Assembly: GCF_030811685.1 (NCBI RefSeq)
Contig: NZ_JAUSRF010000020.1
Span: forward strand, 34,863-98,862
Direction of reading: 5' to 3'
DNA: 64,000 nucleotides
DNA from: Neorhizobium huautlense
Lineage (GTDB): Bacteria > Pseudomonadota > Alphaproteobacteria > Rhizobiales > Rhizobiaceae
Under the pieces are notes generated by a model. It was not told the DNA's origin and ran no database searches. It saw only the letters and a list, made by a program, of their open reading frames with translations. A program made the position numbers and the translations under genes. The number at the start of each line of letters is the position of its first letter. Position 1 is the first letter of the stretch. This document shows positions 61,580 to 64,000 of the stretch, one piece after another.

Positions 61580-61855
61580 ATGAAAACGATGCAGAGACAG
61601 GACATCCCGGAATTTGTAGCGGCAATCGTCGATACCGGGTGTGACATCACTGCCCTGCCCGGTCTTGGCTATGTGATTGGCGATGCCGACCTTCCCCGGG
61701 GCCAATACAGAGAGGTCGCGCACAAGCTCGACCGTATCGTAGAAAGGTACGGCTCGCGATCACATCTCGTCGCCGACATTTCCAGCTATCTGACCTCTAT
61801 CGGAAAATTTTACAGCCTTACTGCGGCGAGTGAAGTCACCAACCTTGATCGGTAG
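61580..61855 (+). CDS. Small hypothetical protein (91 aa)
   Basis: A 91-residue protein starting MKTMQRQDIPEFVAAIVDTG. The segments CDITALPGLGYVIGDADLPR and YREVAHKLDRIVERYGSRSH then LVADISSYLTSIGKFYSL look like a compact helical protein. Another ATG lies three codons in, and an upstream ATG at 61490 is less supported. No family recognised. Confidence 0.55.
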   Translation: MKTMQRQDIPEFVAAIVDTGCDITALPGLGYVIGDADLPRGQYREVAHKLDRIVERYGSRSHLVADISSYLTSIGKFYSLTAASEVTNLDR

Positions 61856-62088
61856 CTGCACGGACCCGCAGCGGAACGCACGGCGCGATTCCCCTCCACA
61901 TGCCCGTCACAGAACGCCGGAACTCCGCCAGAACCGGTTGATCATCATATCAAACAGCTCGCAAGATAGGTAAAACACGCGCTGCCCAAGCTCGCGTCTT
62001 CTTTTGCTTGCAAAGATCAGGACAATGCGTGCATCACGATCATGCGCATCCGACAAGTGTGCTTGCCGCAAAACCGTACCACCGCCGG

Positions 62089-62304
62089 TCACTTTTCTGC
62101 GGCCGGCCACTCGTTGGCAGGTTCATCAACGGCAATCTCGGAGGGTGCGTCCGCTGGATCGGGATCCCTGTCGTGGGCGCTCTTCAGTTTCTCGACTGAA
62201 CTTGCAAGTTCGACAAAGATATCCTCTTGCCTCGCACCCGCCGTTACCGCGCGATCGACCATTTTTTCCAGGTCGTCTGAAATCCGTCGACGCCACTCAT
62301 CCAT
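62089..62304 (-). CDS. Small acidic protein (71 aa)
   Basis: A 71-residue helical acidic protein starting MDEWRRRISDDLEKMVDRAV, with a second helix FVELASSVEKLKSAHDRDPD and a Pro/Glu-rich tail. GGAGG lies seven bases before ATG 62304; an ATG eight codons upstream is less well placed. No family recognised. Adjacent stress genes suggest a related role. Confidence 0.6.
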   Translation of the reverse strand: MDEWRRRISDDLEKMVDRAVTAGARQEDIFVELASSVEKLKSAHDRDPDPADAPSEIAVDEPANEWPAAEK

Positions 62305-62372
62305 TTCGTAGCCTCCAATATTCCCCATTTGGGCATTGCGCTTTCAACGTTTCCAATAATCCCACCCACCAT

Positions 62373-62681
62373 TTATCGGCCCGAAACCCGCATGGCGCCA
62401 ATCTCGCCCATGGTGCGCTGGATAGAAGCCGGTTGGTCTGCGGCGATGTCTGCCGAAACTTCGATATCACCGGCAATTGGGGCATCCCTGCGTGCGCCTT
62501 TGGACCGAGACATGTCACCGCCTGAAGGCGCCGAACCGACGGTGTTTTCAGCATCTTCGGCCTGAACGAAAATGTCCGGGCGGAGAACGCCATGTTTCTG
62601 CACAAGATGTTCGACCGCAAGATCGGCTTCCTCGCGTGTTGCGAAGATCGCACGGATTGTGGTGGTGCTATTGTCTGACAT
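62373..62681 (-). CDS. GSP17M-like stress protein (102 aa)
   Basis: A 102-residue protein starting MSDNSTTTIRAIFATREEAD, then LAVEHLVQKHGVLRPDIFVQ, a pattern of the GSP17M type (short alpha/beta fold with A-EHL motif), and an Ala/Ser-rich linker with APSGGDMSRSKGARRDAPIA before IEVSADIAADQ. AAGGAG precedes the ATG. A near-consensus stress promoter (GAAAC-N17-GTT, 62735-62711 on the minus strand) lies upstream. Confidence 0.7.
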   Translation of the reverse strand: MSDNSTTTIRAIFATREEADLAVEHLVQKHGVLRPDIFVQAEDAENTVGSAPSGGDMSRSKGARRDAPIAGDIEVSADIAADQPASIQRTMGEIGAMRVSGR

Positions 62682-62744
62682 CAGATCGCTCCTTAGGGTG
62701 ATGAGAGATGAACCAGTAAAAGCGACGTTGGTTTCATCAGAGGC

Positions 62745-62984
62745 TCATTCCCGAAGTATGCCAGCACTTCGCGCGGCAACCCTGAAAGCCTGAGCCGCGC
62801 TGTCGCCCGGGACGGTACCAGAGACCGCCCGAAGGCAGACTTTCTTTGCCAATCCGGCATCCGCCCCGCCTCTAGGAAAATCGATAGCCAGAGACGCAAC
62901 TGCCTCTCGGCTATTTTTGATACATTTCAATCCACCGCTCGCACCGGTATCTATCTCCACCGGATATTCCCAAAGTTCAGTCAT
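62745..62984 (-). CDS. DUF982 protein
   Basis: A 79-residue protein of the DUF982 type, related in pattern to the gene at 51423: WEYPVEIDTGASGGLKCIKN, a central hydrophobic helix with CL-AVSGTVPGDSAAQAF and the AAR-AGI ending. GGATG precedes the ATG. Function unknown. Confidence 0.65.
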   Translation of the reverse strand: MTELWEYPVEIDTGASGGLKCIKNSREAVASLAIDFPRGGADAGLAKKVCLRAVSGTVPGDSAAQAFRVAARSAGILRE

Positions 62985-63259
62985 CGATCATCCAATTCGC
63001 AATATAAGTCGGTCCTCCACGGTCGATCGGCCGCAGTGAGAAGCTATTTGGTAACCTGATCAGACATCAGATTGTTCCAATCGCGTGCGCCGTCTCTGGC
63101 TCGTCAGCTCGCTTCGATCGGTGCGTGCTGTGGCCGAGACTGCAGCATCCTTAGAGCCTGGTGCGGCCACTAAGAGTTTTCCAGCATGATCCTATGCGAT
63201 GAAATGTCGTCGTGCCGACGATGAAGGCGGTAAGTTGGAGCTGTCTCAGCTAACACCTT
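62985..63259. other. Gene-free stretch upstream of the DUF892 gene
   Basis: About 275 bases to the palindrome at 63260. I see no gene or repeat in it. Confidence 0.4.
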
Positions 63260-63273
63260 GTACGCTGCCGTAC
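63260..63273. promoter_or_regulatory. Palindrome GTACGCTGCCGTAC
   Basis: Third copy of the GTACG-N4-CGTAC core, 96 bases before the DUF892 gene. A GGAAC follows at 63275 but the bases 17 further on are CAT, not GTT, so this is only a weak EcfG-like site. Confidence 0.5.
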
Positions 63274-63368
63274 GGGAACTGATTGCGACCACCAGTCATT
63301 TCTGATTCTGGATGGTGCGGCCAAGTCCTGCCGCCTTTTGCATCATCTGAAAAAGTTGGAGGACGGTT

Positions 63369-63869
63369 ATGGCTAATGCCAAAACACTCGACGACCTGTT
63401 TCTTGATACCTTGAAGGATATCTATTTCGCAGAAAAGCAGATCCTGAAGGCCCTGCCCAAGATGGCACGAGCATCCCAGTCCGAAGAGGGCAGGCAAGGT
63501 TTCCTCCAACATCGCGAAGAAACCCAAGGCCAGATCGATCGACTTGAACAGGTGTTCGAGCTTCTCGGAAAACCCGCACGGGGCAAAACCTGCGAAGCCA
63601 TCCAGGGCATCATTGCCGAAGGCGAAGAGATTATTGAGGAATTCAAGGGCTCATCCGCGCTCGACGCTGGCTTGATTTCATCAGCCCAAGCTGTCGAGCA
63701 TTACGAGATCGCGCGCTATGGAACTCTGATCGAATGGGCCACGCAGCTCGGTCTGAAGGAAGCTGTGCCGCTCCTTGAGCAAAACCTTTCGGAAGAGGTT
63801 GCTACCGACAAGAAACTGACGTCGCTTGCAAAAGCATCCGCAAACGACAAGGGCAAAAAAGCTGCCTGA
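63369..63869 (+). CDS. Ferritin-like DUF892 (YciF-type) protein
   Basis: A 166-residue four-helix protein of the DUF892/YciE-YciF type. The helices LDDLFLDTLKDIYFAEKQIL, FLQHREETQGQIDRLEQVFE, SAQAVEHYEIARYGTLIEWA and LLEQNLSEEVATDKKLTSLA provide the E/H di-iron ligands. Members are induced by osmotic and general stress and detoxify peroxides or store iron. GGAGG precedes the ATG, and two hairpins follow the stop. Confidence 0.9.
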   Translation: MANAKTLDDLFLDTLKDIYFAEKQILKALPKMARASQSEEGRQGFLQHREETQGQIDRLEQVFELLGKPARGKTCEAIQGIIAEGEEIIEEFKGSSALDAGLISSAQAVEHYEIARYGTLIEWATQLGLKEAVPLLEQNLSEEVATDKKLTSLAKASANDKGKKAA

Positions 63870-63887
63870 ACCACCAGGAAAATGAAA

Positions 63888-63906
63888 GGCCGCCGGTAAG
63901 GCGGCC
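63888..63906 (+). terminator. Hairpin after the DUF892 gene
   Basis: GGCCGCC and GGCGGCC arms with a five-base loop, 19 bases after the stop. No T-run; it may assist the stronger hairpin just downstream. Confidence 0.55.
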
Positions 63907-63920
63907 TCAGACCGCTGACA

Positions 63921-63953
63921 AACCCCGTCATTTTTTGGCGGGGTTTTGTTTTA
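63921..63953 (+). terminator. Rho-independent terminator
   Basis: AACCCCG and CGGGGTT arms, 11-base loop, then TTGTTTT. A clear intrinsic terminator for the DUF892 gene. Confidence 0.8.
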
Positions 63954-64000
63954 TGCGAACCACCGGGTTTGCCGGCCGCGTTCGAATGAGGCAATGAAGA

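Noticed and set aside
63275..63299. GGAAC before the DUF892 gene as an EcfG promoter
   Set aside because: The bases at the -10 position are CAT instead of GTT; mentioned only as a weak site.
1..64000. tRNA, rRNA, CRISPR array or plasmid origin (repABC) in the window
   Set aside because: No cloverleaf-like tRNA sequences, rRNA signatures, regularly spaced repeats or Rep proteins were recognised. The ParB-like protein lacks a ParA neighbour and is not evidence of an origin.

Overview
The window looks like part of a large replicon (probably a megaplasmid or secondary chromosome) of a Rhizobiaceae bacterium (Rhizobium, Agrobacterium, Neorhizobium or a close relative). This rests on gene content: an imuA-imuB-dnaE2 mutagenesis cassette with an alphaproteobacterial LexA box, a block of DUF736, ArdC-like, DUF7007, ParB-like, DUF1419 and Toprim genes typical of rhizobial plasmids, BA14K and DUF982 proteins, and many promoters of the alphaproteobacterial EcfG (general stress sigma factor) type. 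No rRNA, tRNA, CRISPR array or replication origin was recognised.

Region 1 (1-6.5 kb): two small hypothetical genes, then the SOS-controlled translesion synthesis operon imuA-imuB-dnaE2, closed by a strong hairpin. Region 2 (6.5-21.3 kb): a mostly minus-strand plasmid-maintenance or anti-restriction block. It holds a DUF736 protein, an ArdC-like antirestriction protein, a DUF7007 protein, a ParB-like protein, a 1697-residue N6-methyltransferase/helicase fusion, a DUF1419 gene broken by a frameshift, and a DUF3991/Toprim protein. Several small conserved proteins lie between them. Region 3 (21.5-26.2 kb): an AbiEi/AbiEii type IV toxin-antitoxin pair behind a duplicated 30-bp operator, an unknown gene and an ISNCY-type insertion sequence.

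Region 4 (26.5-41.7 kb): a glycine-zipper lipoprotein, a chemoreceptor with a CheR-binding tail, a divergent SDR/HxlR pair, and a tight signalling operon (hybrid histidine kinase with three receivers, CheR, CheB, second hybrid kinase). It ends in a patch of gene debris with fragments of an alcohol dehydrogenase, a LigD-type ligase and an FdhF/YdeP oxidoreductase. Other remnants (response regulator, exonuclease III) lie nearby.

Region 5 (41.7-64 kb): an accessory stress island of small genes. They include BA14K, two ferritin-like families (DUF2383 and DUF892), a Crp/Fnr regulator, DUF6894, DUF2188, PRC-barrel, DUF982, CsbD, a GSP17M-like glycine-zipper protein, PepSY-like, DUF2177, a pyridoxamine-oxidase-like protein and DUF3140. 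Enzymes are interspersed: SDR, exonuclease, Nudix, FAD oxidoreductase, MOSC, metallophosphoesterase and VOC. At least twelve start codons in regions 4-5 are preceded, 33-75 bp upstream, by an exact GGAAC-N17-GTT motif, so much of the island is probably one EcfG-controlled general stress regulon.

Gene boundaries were chosen from Shine-Dalgarno sequences, stop/start overlaps and promoter positions. Family names come from recognising conserved sequence and were not checked against a database.
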